This document shows positions 50,444 through 57,881 of a DNA stretch of 64,000 nt, one piece after another. The first letter of the stretch is position 1; every line of letters starts with the position of its first letter. The notes beneath the pieces were generated by a model, which saw only the letters and a list, made by a program, of their open reading frames with translations, did not search any database and had not been told where the DNA came from. A program made the translations under genes and the position numbers. The DNA comes from Streptomonospora nanhaiensis (GTDB lineage: Bacteria; Actinomycetota; Actinomycetes; Streptosporangiales; Streptosporangiaceae), in contig NZ_CP113264.1 in assembly GCF_026642255.1 (NCBI RefSeq), forward strand, positions 1,736,001 through 1,800,000. Direction: 5' to 3'.

Positions 50444-51709
50444 TCAGGGCCAGGTGACGACCACCCGGGTGTGGCGCTTGTCGATGACGAACCCGTCCGG
50501 GAGCGCCCGGTCGGGGGTGCCGGCCGGGTGGACGGTGAGGACCGGGCCCGGACCGGACCGGTGGTCGCGGTCCCAGTCCCGCATCCGTCCCGCGAGCCGG
50601 GCCGCGAGGTCCCCGGCACGGCGCCCGTGCGCGTGGACGACGAACTCCGAGCTCCCTGACCCGGCGCCCGCGGACTCGGGCGCGCCCAGGTAGGCGAAGC
50701 CGCCGTCCTCAGCCAGGGCGGGAGTGCCCGTGGTCCAGGCGGGACGGACCAGGCCGCGGGCGACGGCCTGCGGCGTGGCGGTGAGCAGGCAGAAGCCCGG
50801 AAGGGCGGTGGCCAGCCACAGGTCCGGTCCGGCGAAGGGGTCGGCGGGGCCGGGTGCGACCCCCGAGCGCAGGTCCACCCGCGGGGAGGCCGCCGCGTCC
50901 GCCAGGGCCGCCGCGTCGGGAGCCGGACCGTCCTCGACGAGCAGGCCCACCTCGTCGCCGTGCAGCGGCACGCGGAGCACGGCGCTCTCGCCCGCCCCCT
51001 GCATCGGCACGAACCCGCACGGTTCATCGGACCGGCTCACGAGGTGGCCGCCGTCCGGTTCCAGGGCGAGGGAGCGGGTGAGGCCGCGCAGGCGGAGCGG
51101 TGCGACGATCCGGCCGCCCCGGGCCAGCTGTCCGGGCCACGCGGGCGGGATGTCCCAGGTCCCGACGGTGACGACGATCCGGTCGAAGGGCGCGCGGTCG
51201 GGGAGGCCGAACTCGCCGTCCGCGAGGACGACGTCCACCCGGCCGTGGCCCGCCCCGTCCAGAGCGGAGCGGGCCCGGGCGGTGACGCCGGGGTCGATGT
51301 CGACGGTGGTGACCGAGCCCGCGGGGCCGACCAGTTCGCTGAGCAGGGCGGCGTTGTAGCCGCCCGAGCCGAGCTCCAGGACGCGGTGGCCCGGTTCGAC
51401 CCGGAGCTGGTCGAGCATCGTGGCGACCATGGCCGGCTGGGAGACCGAGCTCGTGGGGAGCCCCGCGGAGTCCGTCCTGGTGACGACGGGGATGTCGGCG
51501 TAGGCCCGCTCCAGGGACCGGCCGGGGAGGAAGAGGTGGCGGGGCACCGTCCGCAGGGCGGCCTCGACCCGGGGCGCCAGGGGGCGGCCGAGCAGCGCGC
51601 TCCGGGCCGCGATCTCGTCCACCAGGGCCTCGCGCAGGCGTTCGGGGGTGTTCGCGTCGTCGTCCACCGGGTCCTCCTCCGCGGCCGGGGCGAGGGGCTG
51701 GACTCCCAT
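50444..51709 (-). CDS. FxLD-type protein-isoaspartate methyltransferase homolog
   Basis: A 421-residue SAM methyltransferase of the PIMT family as found in FxLD and related peptide systems. SSVSQPAMVATML (87-99) and the SAM site VLELGSGGYNA (110-120) are PIMT motifs, then VTTVDIDPGVTARARSAL and FDRIVVTVGTWDIPPAW. The C-terminal 200 residues are an extra domain absent from repair PIMTs and typical of the RiPP-associated kind. In such systems the enzyme methylates Asp to form aspartimide or isoaspartate. It lies 107 bp behind the SARP gene on the same strand. No LanB or LanC gene is in view. Confidence 0.87.
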   Translation of the reverse strand: MGVQPLAPAAEEDPVDDDANTPERLREALVDEIAARSALLGRPLAPRVEAALRTVPRHLFLPGRSLERAYADIPVVTRTDSAGLPTSSVSQPAMVATMLDQLRVEPGHRVLELGSGGYNAALLSELVGPAGSVTTVDIDPGVTARARSALDGAGHGRVDVVLADGEFGLPDRAPFDRIVVTVGTWDIPPAWPGQLARGGRIVAPLRLRGLTRSLALEPDGGHLVSRSDEPCGFVPMQGAGESAVLRVPLHGDEVGLLVEDGPAPDAAALADAAASPRVDLRSGVAPGPADPFAGPDLWLATALPGFCLLTATPQAVARGLVRPAWTTGTPALAEDGGFAYLGAPESAGAGSGSSEFVVHAHGRRAGDLAARLAGRMRDWDRDHRSGPGPVLTVHPAGTPDRALPDGFVIDKRHTRVVVTWP

Positions 51710-51816
51710 GATGGCACCTCCTCCGCGGCCGGCCCGGACCTCCAGGGCACGGGCGGCCGGGCACGGCGTCGGCCGGGGAGGCGCCGGGGGGCCGCCCCGC
51801 GGTGACGGGCCGGGCG

Positions 51817-52629
51817 TCAGATCACGGGCGCGTCGACCTGTGCCCGCGGGGCGGGGCGACGGGGCGCGGGCCGCGGGGGGAGGCCGGCGGGGGAGGACAG
51901 CGCCGGGTCGCGGGCGAGGATCTGGCCGTGCAGCCGTTCCAGCTCGGGGCTCGGGTCCACCCCCAGCTCCTCCACCAGGCGGGCGCGCATGGTCCGGTAC
52001 GCGGCGAGGGCCTCGGCGCAGCGGCCGTCGCGGTACAGGGCCGTCATCTGGAGGCCCCAGAGGCGTTCGTGCAGCGGGTGGGAGCCGATCACCGGGTACA
52101 GCCGCGCGAGGACCTCGGTGTGCCGCCCCTGGGAGAGGTGGATGTCCATGAGGGTCTCGAAGCAGGTGAGCCGCTGTTCGTCCAGGTGCGTGTGGGTGAG
52201 GGCCAGGTCGCCGTCGAGCGGCGTGTCCTGGAGGGTGGCGCCGCGCCACAGGCCGAGCGCCTCCTCCAGGGTCCGCGCGGCCTCGGCCGGCCGCCCCTCC
52301 TCGAGCGTGCGCAGCCCCCGCCGCAGCATGGCGGCGAAGACGGCGGAGTCCAGCTCGTGCTCCCCGACCCGGATGCGGTAGCCCTCCCCGCTGGTCTCGA
52401 TGCGGTCGATCCGCTGCCGCAGCTGCGAGACGTAGGTCTTGAGGTTGCCCCGGGCGGAACGGGGCGGATCCTCGCCCCAGACGTTGTTGATCAACTGCAC
52501 GCAGGGGACCGCCGTATTCGCGCGCACGAGGAGGGCGGCGAGGAGTTGCCGGTGCTTTTTGCGGTTGATCGGTATGGAATTACCGGAATCGTCCATGACT
52601 TCGAGCGGACCGAGCAATCTGAAGTCCAT
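51817..52629 (-). CDS. SARP-family transcriptional activator (BTAD)
   Basis: A 270-residue small SARP. The N-terminal OmpR-like winged helix runs to about residue 95 (FRLLGPLEVMDD, INRKKHRQLLAALLVRANT, LKTYVSQLRQRI). The bacterial transcriptional activator domain follows (FETLMDIHLSQGRHTEVL, RDGRCAEALAAYRTMRARLV, ELGVDPSPELERLHGQIL). These cluster-situated activators switch on secondary-metabolite genes. It is divergent from the Cys-rich peptide operon and upstream of the FxLD methyltransferase, so control of both arms is the obvious role. Confidence 0.92.
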   Translation of the reverse strand: MDFRLLGPLEVMDDSGNSIPINRKKHRQLLAALLVRANTAVPCVQLINNVWGEDPPRSARGNLKTYVSQLRQRIDRIETSGEGYRIRVGEHELDSAVFAAMLRRGLRTLEEGRPAEAARTLEEALGLWRGATLQDTPLDGDLALTHTHLDEQRLTCFETLMDIHLSQGRHTEVLARLYPVIGSHPLHERLWGLQMTALYRDGRCAEALAAYRTMRARLVEELGVDPSPELERLHGQILARDPALSSPAGLPPRPAPRRPAPRAQVDAPVI

Positions 52630-52956
52630 GAGTATCTCTGATCGTCGTCGTTCCGGCGCGCCGCCATGAAACAGGACTGTCGGCCGGAGTGCCGATTCTT
52701 CTCACGTTCTGACCCGCCCGGTGGTGCGCAAACAGGCCATGTCCGATGGTGTGCGAAGAGTAACACGGGGTCACGATCGGCGGTCGTGAATGGCCGGTCC
52801 CGGCCGTCCGGGCCTCGAATCCTACGGCATTCGGACTGTCCGTAAAAGAGCTCCGCGGGCCGGGTGGAGAAATGAATCCGGAGTGAACCCCCGGTGTACC
52901 CGCCGGTGGTTGTCTGTCGATTGCCATCCAGGCGCACACCGAGAAAGGAACCGAAC
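52630..52956. promoter_or_regulatory. Divergent promoter region of the peptide cluster
   Basis: An A/T-rich gap between the SARP gene and the Cys-rich peptide gene. Candidate activator half-sites include CCGGTG at 52891-52896 and 52903-52908, and a longer imperfect direct repeat (GGTGGTGCGCAAACAG at about 52720, GATGGTGTGCGAAGAG at about 52745). SARPs bind such repeats, but the spacing is not the standard 11 or 22 bp, so I call it only tentatively. Confidence 0.45.
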
Positions 52957-53160
52957 ATGGTCAGCATGATCGCGTCGCTGGGCGATCGAATACTCCGGTC
53001 GGTCGTTCCGCAGGTCAGGGTCGAGGCGGCCGCCTGCGGTCCGTGGAGGGACTCGCACTGCAACCGCTGCGGCTTCTTCTGGACCAACAAGGTCCAGTAC
53101 CAGAAGCGCACGTGCGGCAGCGAGACCCAGGTGCGCGAGCTGGACTGCGGCACCTGCTAG
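52957..53160 (+). CDS. Cys-rich precursor-like peptide
   Basis: A 67-residue protein, ATG at 52957 with AAAGGA upstream. Residues 1-26 form a leader with an amphipathic, weakly hydrophobic character ending in VEAAA, an Ala-x-Ala-like site for a signal peptidase. Residues 27-67 are a compact Cys-rich region: Cys at 27, 35, 38, 53, 64 and 67, including a CNRC pair and the tail CGTC. There are two Trp and two Asp in the core. It is the first gene of an operon with a CxxC thioredoxin-like protein, exporter, S26 peptidase and MauE-like protein. I recognise no family. A secreted disulfide-rich peptide is inferred. Confidence 0.82.
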   Translation: MVSMIASLGDRILRSVVPQVRVEAAACGPWRDSHCNRCGFFWTNKVQYQKRTCGSETQVRELDCGTC

Positions 53161-53166
53161 TCGGGC

Positions 53167-53214
53167 CGCCCCGTCCGGGGCGCCGACCCGGTGGCGGGGC
53201 CCCGCTCCGCCACC
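53167..53214 (+). other. Hairpins directly behind the precursor gene
   Basis: CGCCCCG-TC-CGGGGCG at 53167-53182 and GGTGGCGG...CCGCCACC at 53190-53214 follow the stop by 6 bp. Such elements between a precursor and its processing genes often reduce read-through so that the peptide is made in excess. Confidence 0.6.
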
Positions 53215-53243
53215 CCGTCCGGTGCGCAACGAGGAGGTACGTC

Positions 53244-53798
53244 GTGGTCTTCGTGGTCGTCGCAGTGGCCCTGGTCGGCGCACTGGGGATCCTGAACCTG
53301 TTGTTGGCGATCGGGGTGGTGCGCAGGCTGCGGGAGCACACCGCACTGCTGGAGGGGCGTCCGGGGGCGGCCGACGACGACCTCCCCGCGTCGGCGGCCC
53401 CCGTCGGGACCCGGGTCGGCGCGTTCCGGGCACGCTCCACCCTGGGCTCCGAACTCGTCTTCGAGGAGACGGCCGTCCCCCTCCTGGTGGCCGTCCTGTC
53501 CCCCGACTGCTCCCCGTGCCGTGAACGCCTGCCCCTCGTCCTCGACCACGCCGCCCGGTATCCGGGCGAGCGGGTCCTCGCCGTGGTGATCGAGGAGGGC
53601 GGGCTCGAGGCCGGGATGGTCGCCCTGCTGGAGCCGGCCGTGCCGGTGGTGGTCGAACCCTGGGACGGTGGGCTGCCCCGCCTCCTCGACGTCCGGGGGA
53701 CCCCCTGCTTCGTGACGGTGGTCGGGGGCGTGGTGGCGGCCACCAGCGTCTTCGCGCCCCGGCCCGGCGGCGTGGCCCTCGGCCCGGCGGCCGGGTGA
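53244..53798 (+). CDS. Membrane-anchored thioredoxin-like protein (TlpA/MauD type)
   Basis: A 184-residue protein: one N-terminal membrane helix (VVVAVALVGALGILNLLLAI), an acidic linker, then a thioredoxin fold with the redox pair C89-S-P-C92 in SPDCSPCRERLPL. The cis-Pro loop is GTPCFVTVVGG. Such proteins shuttle thiols outside the membrane; MauD has the same topology. Here it probably oxidises or reshuffles the six cysteines of the peptide encoded 84 bp upstream. GTG 53244 has GAGGAGG at spacing 6. The next gene begins 3 bp after its stop. Confidence 0.83.
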   Translation: MVFVVVAVALVGALGILNLLLAIGVVRRLREHTALLEGRPGAADDDLPASAAPVGTRVGAFRARSTLGSELVFEETAVPLLVAVLSPDCSPCRERLPLVLDHAARYPGERVLAVVIEEGGLEAGMVALLEPAVPVVVEPWDGGLPRLLDVRGTPCFVTVVGGVVAATSVFAPRPGGVALGPAAG

Positions 53799-53801
53799 GC
53801 G

Positions 53802-55676
53802 ATGGAGGACACGCACGGGCGGCCCGGCAACGGCTGGCGCCAGGTCGCCGCGGGCCTTCCCCCCGCCGTCCGGCTCGTGTGGGGTGCGGGCCGCTGGTGG
53901 GCGCTCGGCCTGACGGCGCTGGCCGTGACGGCGGGCGCGGTACCGGTCGCCAACGCCTGGCTCATGCGCACGGTGCTCAACGACCTCGCCGTGGGCGCGG
54001 CGCCGGCGGCCGTCCTCGCCGCGGCCGCCGCGCTGGCGGTCCTCGGAGTCGCGACGGCCGTGACCACGGCGCTGCAGGTGTACGCCGAGGACGAGCTGGG
54101 CCGCAGGGTCGGCCTCCACGCGGACGACCGCCTGTTCACGGCCGTCAACCGGCTCCCCGGCCTCGGACGGTTCGAGGACCCGGCCTTCCTCGACCGCCTG
54201 CGGCTGGCGGCCGACAACGGCGGGCAGACCCCGGCGCAGGTCCTCCAGGCCGCTCTCGGCCTGGTCGCCGGGCTCGTGACGGTCCTCGGCTTCGTCGGCT
54301 CCCTCGTGGTGATCCACCCGGTGCTGGCCGGGGTCGTCCTCCTCGGGACCCTGCCCGCGCTGTGGGGGCAGCTCGGGCTGTCGCGCAGACGGGCCGCCAT
54401 GATCTGGAGGCTGGGCCCGGTCGAGCGCAGGGAGCTGTTCTACCGCGACCTGATGTCGAGCGCCGAGGCCGCGAAGGAGATCCGCCTCTTCGGGCTCGGC
54501 GACATGCTCCGCGGGCGCATGCTGACCGAACGGCGCAGGGCCAACGACGAGAACCGGCGCATGGACCGGCGCGACATGTCCGTCCAGGTCGCCGCCGGAC
54601 TCCTGTCCGCCCTGATCTCCGGCGGGGGGCTGGTGTGGGTGGTCCTCCGGGCGGACGCCGGCTCGGGGGCCGTGGGGGACGTGGCGCTGTACATCGCCGC
54701 GGTCGGCGCGGTGCAGCAGGGGATGGCGGGCATGATCTCGCTCCTGGCCCAGGCCCACCAGCGCCTGCTCCTGTTCACCCACTACCGCGACGTCGTCGCG
54801 GTCGAACCGGACCTGGCCGCCGGGACGGGCGGGGCCGGCCCGCTGACCGGCCGTATCGAGCTGCGCGACGTGTGGTTCCGCTACACCCCCGACCAACCCT
54901 GGGTCCTGCGGGGCGTGGACCTGGACATCCCGGCGGGGACGGCCCTGGGCCTGGTGGGGCTCAACGGGTCGGGCAAGAGCACCCTCGTCAAGCTGCTGTG
55001 CCGGTTCTACGACCCCGACCGCGGCACCATCGCCTGGGACGGGACCGACATCCGCGACGTCGACCCCGCTGTCCTGCGCGAGCGGATCGGCGCCGTGTTC
55101 CAGGACTACATGACCTATGACATGACCGCCGCCGAGAACATCGGGCTGGGCGACCGGTCCCGGGCCGGGGACCGTGCGGCGATCGAGGCCGCGGCCCGCC
55201 GAGCGGGAGTCCACGACGCGGTCGCCGCCCTCCCCCACGGGTACGACACGCTCATCACCCGGATCTTCTACCAGGGGGACGGGAGCGAGCAGGGGGTCGA
55301 CCTCTCCGGCGGGCAGCAGCAGCGGATCGCGATCGCCCGCGCCCTGCTCCGCGAGGAACGGGACCTGCTCATCCTCGACGAGCCCAGCGCCGGGCTGGAC
55401 GCGGAGGCCGAGTACGAACTGCACACGCGGCTCAGGGAGCAGCGCCGGGGCCGCACCAGCCTCCTGGTCTCCCACCGGCTCGGCGCCCTGCGCGACGCGG
55501 ACCGCATCGTCGTGCTCGACGGCGGGACGATCGCCGAGTCGGGGACGCACGGGGAGCTGATGGCGGCGGACGGCGTGTACGCCCGGCTGTTCTCGATCCA
55601 GGCCGAGGGGTACCGCCGGGACGAGGGCGATCGTGAGGACGAGAGGCGTCGCCGGGACGAGGAGGCCCCGTGCTGA
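53802..55676 (+). CDS. ABC transporter, fused permease-ATPase
   Basis: A 624-residue half-transporter. About residues 20-310 form six membrane spans of an ABC exporter; then the ATPase with GLNGSGKSTLVKLL (Walker A), DLSGGQQQRIAIARALL (signature) and LLILDEPSAGLD (Walker B). It lacks the N-terminal C39 protease domain found in many peptide exporters, which fits a separate peptidase being encoded next door. ATG 53802 is 3 bp behind the thioredoxin-like gene. Export of the Cys-rich peptide is inferred from location. Confidence 0.9.
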   Translation: MEDTHGRPGNGWRQVAAGLPPAVRLVWGAGRWWALGLTALAVTAGAVPVANAWLMRTVLNDLAVGAAPAAVLAAAAALAVLGVATAVTTALQVYAEDELGRRVGLHADDRLFTAVNRLPGLGRFEDPAFLDRLRLAADNGGQTPAQVLQAALGLVAGLVTVLGFVGSLVVIHPVLAGVVLLGTLPALWGQLGLSRRRAAMIWRLGPVERRELFYRDLMSSAEAAKEIRLFGLGDMLRGRMLTERRRANDENRRMDRRDMSVQVAAGLLSALISGGGLVWVVLRADAGSGAVGDVALYIAAVGAVQQGMAGMISLLAQAHQRLLLFTHYRDVVAVEPDLAAGTGGAGPLTGRIELRDVWFRYTPDQPWVLRGVDLDIPAGTALGLVGLNGSGKSTLVKLLCRFYDPDRGTIAWDGTDIRDVDPAVLRERIGAVFQDYMTYDMTAAENIGLGDRSRAGDRAAIEAAARRAGVHDAVAALPHGYDTLITRIFYQGDGSEQGVDLSGGQQQRIAIARALLREERDLLILDEPSAGLDAEAEYELHTRLREQRRGRTSLLVSHRLGALRDADRIVVLDGGTIAESGTHGELMAADGVYARLFSIQAEGYRRDEGDREDERRRRDEEAPC

Positions 55677-56125
55677 CCGCGATCGGCGCGGCGGTCGCGC
55701 TCGCCCTCCCGGCCGCTGCGCTGGGGGCGCTCCTGTGGGTCCGCGCCAGGGTCTTCGTCGCGGTGGTGTCGGGGGAGAGCATGCTTCCCACGCTCCGCCA
55801 CGGGGACCGGATGCTCTCCGCGCGTACGCACAGGGGCACGGTGATCGCCCCGCGCCAACTCGTGGTCCTGAGCGATCCGCAGACCCCGGTGATCCGTGAC
55901 GAGCGCAACCGGCGCAGGCCCAACTACCTGGTCAAACGGGTGGCGGCGGTGGCCGGTGATCCGCTGCCCCGAGGCGTCGCCGGCGACGAGGGGGGCGGGA
56001 CCGTGCCGGAGGGCTTCGTGGTGGTCCTGGGCGACAACCGCGACAGCAGTCTCGACTCGCGCGGGTTCGGACCGGTCCCGGTGAGCCGTGTCGTCGGAAC
56101 CGTACTGCGCCGGTTGGAGGGATGA
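55670..56125 (+). CDS. S26 family signal peptidase
   Basis: A 151-residue membrane-anchored signal peptidase. The N-terminal helix is followed by the catalytic Ser in SGESMLPTLRHGDRM (S37), the general-base Lys in YLVKRVAAVAGD (K89), and the GDNRDSSLDSRGFGPVP block. Both catalytic residues are intact. It overlaps the exporter stop and is itself overlapped by the MauE-like gene. A dedicated peptidase inside a peptide operon is rare; its substrate is probably the AAA|C junction of the precursor. Confidence 0.9.
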   Translation: MLTAIGAAVALALPAAALGALLWVRARVFVAVVSGESMLPTLRHGDRMLSARTHRGTVIAPRQLVVLSDPQTPVIRDERNRRRPNYLVKRVAAVAGDPLPRGVAGDEGGGTVPEGFVVVLGDNRDSSLDSRGFGPVPVSRVVGTVLRRLEG

Positions 56126-56679
56126 CGCCGATGCCGTGGGACCACCTGCTGCCCGGCGCGGCGGCCCTGCTCGCGACGGTCTTCGCCGTCTCGGCGTTCG
56201 GCAAGGCCCGGGACCCCCGCGGCTTCGCCGCATCGCTGGAACCGCTGCGACCGGCCCCCGCAGGAGTGCTGCCCCTCGCGACGTGGTCCGTCCCCGCGGC
56301 GGAGGCCGCCGTGGTCGCGGCCTTCGGGGGCTGGGCGTCGGGGGCCGAACAGCTGGGCCGGGCCGCCTTCGCAGGCTCGTTCGCCCTGCTGTGCGTGTTC
56401 ACGGTGGTGATCGTGTCGTCCCTTCGGCGCGGGCCGTCGGCGCGCTGCCACTGCTTCGGGAGGCCGGGGGCGGTCTACGCGCCGCGCCACGTGGCGCGCA
56501 ACGCCGTGCTGGGCGCCGTCGCCGCGGCGGGGGCGCTGGCCCCGGGCCCGGCGGCGGCGCCCGAGCCGGCCGGTGTGCTGCTGGCCGTTCTGGCGGGGGG
56601 AGTCGCCGGGGTCCTCGTCGTCGTCATGGACGACATCGTGGACCTGTTCGCCCCGGCAGCCCGGCCGCGCCGCGGGTAG
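56122..56679 (+). CDS. MauE-like redox-associated membrane protein
   Basis: A 185-residue protein with four or so membrane spans (LLPGAAALLATVFAVSAFG, AAVVAAFGGW, AFAGSFALLCVFTVVIV, AGVLLAVLAGGVAGVLVVV) and the loop RCHCFG with C109 and C111, the MauE/DoxX-type redox motif. MauE proteins act with MauD in disulfide formation in the methylamine dehydrogenase small subunit. Here they are present without that enzyme, next to a Cys-rich peptide. ATGA overlap with the peptidase gene makes it the last gene of the operon. Confidence 0.85.
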   Translation: MTPMPWDHLLPGAAALLATVFAVSAFGKARDPRGFAASLEPLRPAPAGVLPLATWSVPAAEAAVVAAFGGWASGAEQLGRAAFAGSFALLCVFTVVIVSSLRRGPSARCHCFGRPGAVYAPRHVARNAVLGAVAAAGALAPGPAAAPEPAGVLLAVLAGGVAGVLVVVMDDIVDLFAPAARPRRG

Positions 56680-56723
56680 CGGCCGGCCGGGCGCCCGAGC
56701 GTCGCACCGGCACCACTTCCGGT

Positions 56724-57881
56724 CTAGGCGGGGAGCCCCAGCTCACGGGCGATGAGCATCTTCTGCACCTCGCTCGTTCCCTCGCCGACCTCCAGGATCT
56801 TCGCGTCGCGGTAGAACCGGCCCACCGGGTAGTCGTTCATGAACCCGTAGCCGCCGAACACCTGCGTGGCGTCGCGGGCGTTGTCCATGGCCGCGTTGGA
56901 GGCCAGCAGCTTCGCGATCGCCGCCTCCTTCTTGAAGGGCTCGCCCGCCAGCATGCGCGACGCCGCGTCGTAGTACGCCAGCCGCGCCCCGTGCACGCGC
57001 GACTCCATCTCGGCGATCTTGAACTGGATCGCCTGGTAGTGCCCGATCGGGTGGCCGAAGGCGTGCCGCTCGTGGGCGTAGCGCACGCTCTCGTCCACGC
57101 ACCCCTGCGCCAGGCCGACGGAGAGCGCGGCGATGGCGATGCGGCCCTCGTCCAGGATCCGCAGGAACTGCGCGTACCCGCGTCCGCGCTCGCCCACCAG
57201 GTTGGCCTCGGGCACCCGGCAGTCCTCGAAGACCAGCTCGTTGGTGTCGGAGGCGTTCCACCCGACCTTGGAGTACTTCTGGCCCACGGAGAAGCCCGGC
57301 GTGCCCTTCGGCACCAGGATCGAGGAGATCTCCGGCCGCCCGTCCTCCCGCCGGCCCGTGACGGCGGTGACGGTGACGAGGGAGGTGATGTCGGTGCCCG
57401 AGTTCGTGATGAACGACTTGGTCCCGTTGATCACCCACTCGCCGCCCTCCAGCCGCGCGGTGGTCCGGGTCGCCCCGGCGTCGGAGCCGCCGCCCGGCTC
57501 GGTCAGCCCGAAGGCGCCGAGGGCCTCACCGGAGGTGAGCCGGGGCAGGTGCGCCTTCCTCTGCTCGTCGGTGCCGAACCGGTAGATGGGCATGGCGCCC
57601 AGCGACACCCCCGCCTCCAGGGTGATGGCCACCGACGAGTCCACCCGGGCGAGCTCCTCCAGGGCCAGGCACAGGGCGAAGTAGTCGCCGCCCATCCCCC
57701 CGTGCTCCTCGGGGAACGGCAGCCCGAACAGGCCCATCCGGCCCATCTTGGCGACGATCTCGTACGGGAACGCGCCCCGCTCGTAGAAGTCGCCGATCAC
57801 CGGGGCGACCTCGGTCCGGGCGAACTCCTCCACGGCGGCCCGAAGGTCGGCGTGCTCGGTCGACAGCTCGTGACGGCTCAT
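56724..57881 (-). CDS. Acyl-CoA dehydrogenase (isovaleryl/short-chain type)
   Basis: A 385-residue FAD enzyme. Signature blocks: GAFGLTEPGGGSDAGATRT, FITNSGTDITSLVTVTA, GWNASDTNELVFEDCRVP, and GGYGFMNDYPVGRFYRDAK with EVGEGTSEVQKMLIARELGL. In an operon with methylcrotonyl-CoA carboxylase it most likely oxidises isovaleryl-CoA in leucine breakdown. One oddity: the usual Glu before the Tyr of the NEYPV-like motif is an Asp here. The ATG at 57881 overlaps the carboxylase stop by 4 bp (ATGA). Confidence 0.92.
   Translation of the reverse strand: MSRHELSTEHADLRAAVEEFARTEVAPVIGDFYERGAFPYEIVAKMGRMGLFGLPFPEEHGGMGGDYFALCLALEELARVDSSVAITLEAGVSLGAMPIYRFGTDEQRKAHLPRLTSGEALGAFGLTEPGGGSDAGATRTTARLEGGEWVINGTKSFITNSGTDITSLVTVTAVTGRREDGRPEISSILVPKGTPGFSVGQKYSKVGWNASDTNELVFEDCRVPEANLVGERGRGYAQFLRILDEGRIAIAALSVGLAQGCVDESVRYAHERHAFGHPIGHYQAIQFKIAEMESRVHGARLAYYDAASRMLAGEPFKKEAAIAKLLASNAAMDNARDATQVFGGYGFMNDYPVGRFYRDAKILEVGEGTSEVQKMLIARELGLPA

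Noticed and set aside
50444-52956. Classical FxLD lanthipeptide cluster
   Set aside because: No LanB-, LanC- or FxLD-type precursor is seen; only the methyltransferase resembles that system.
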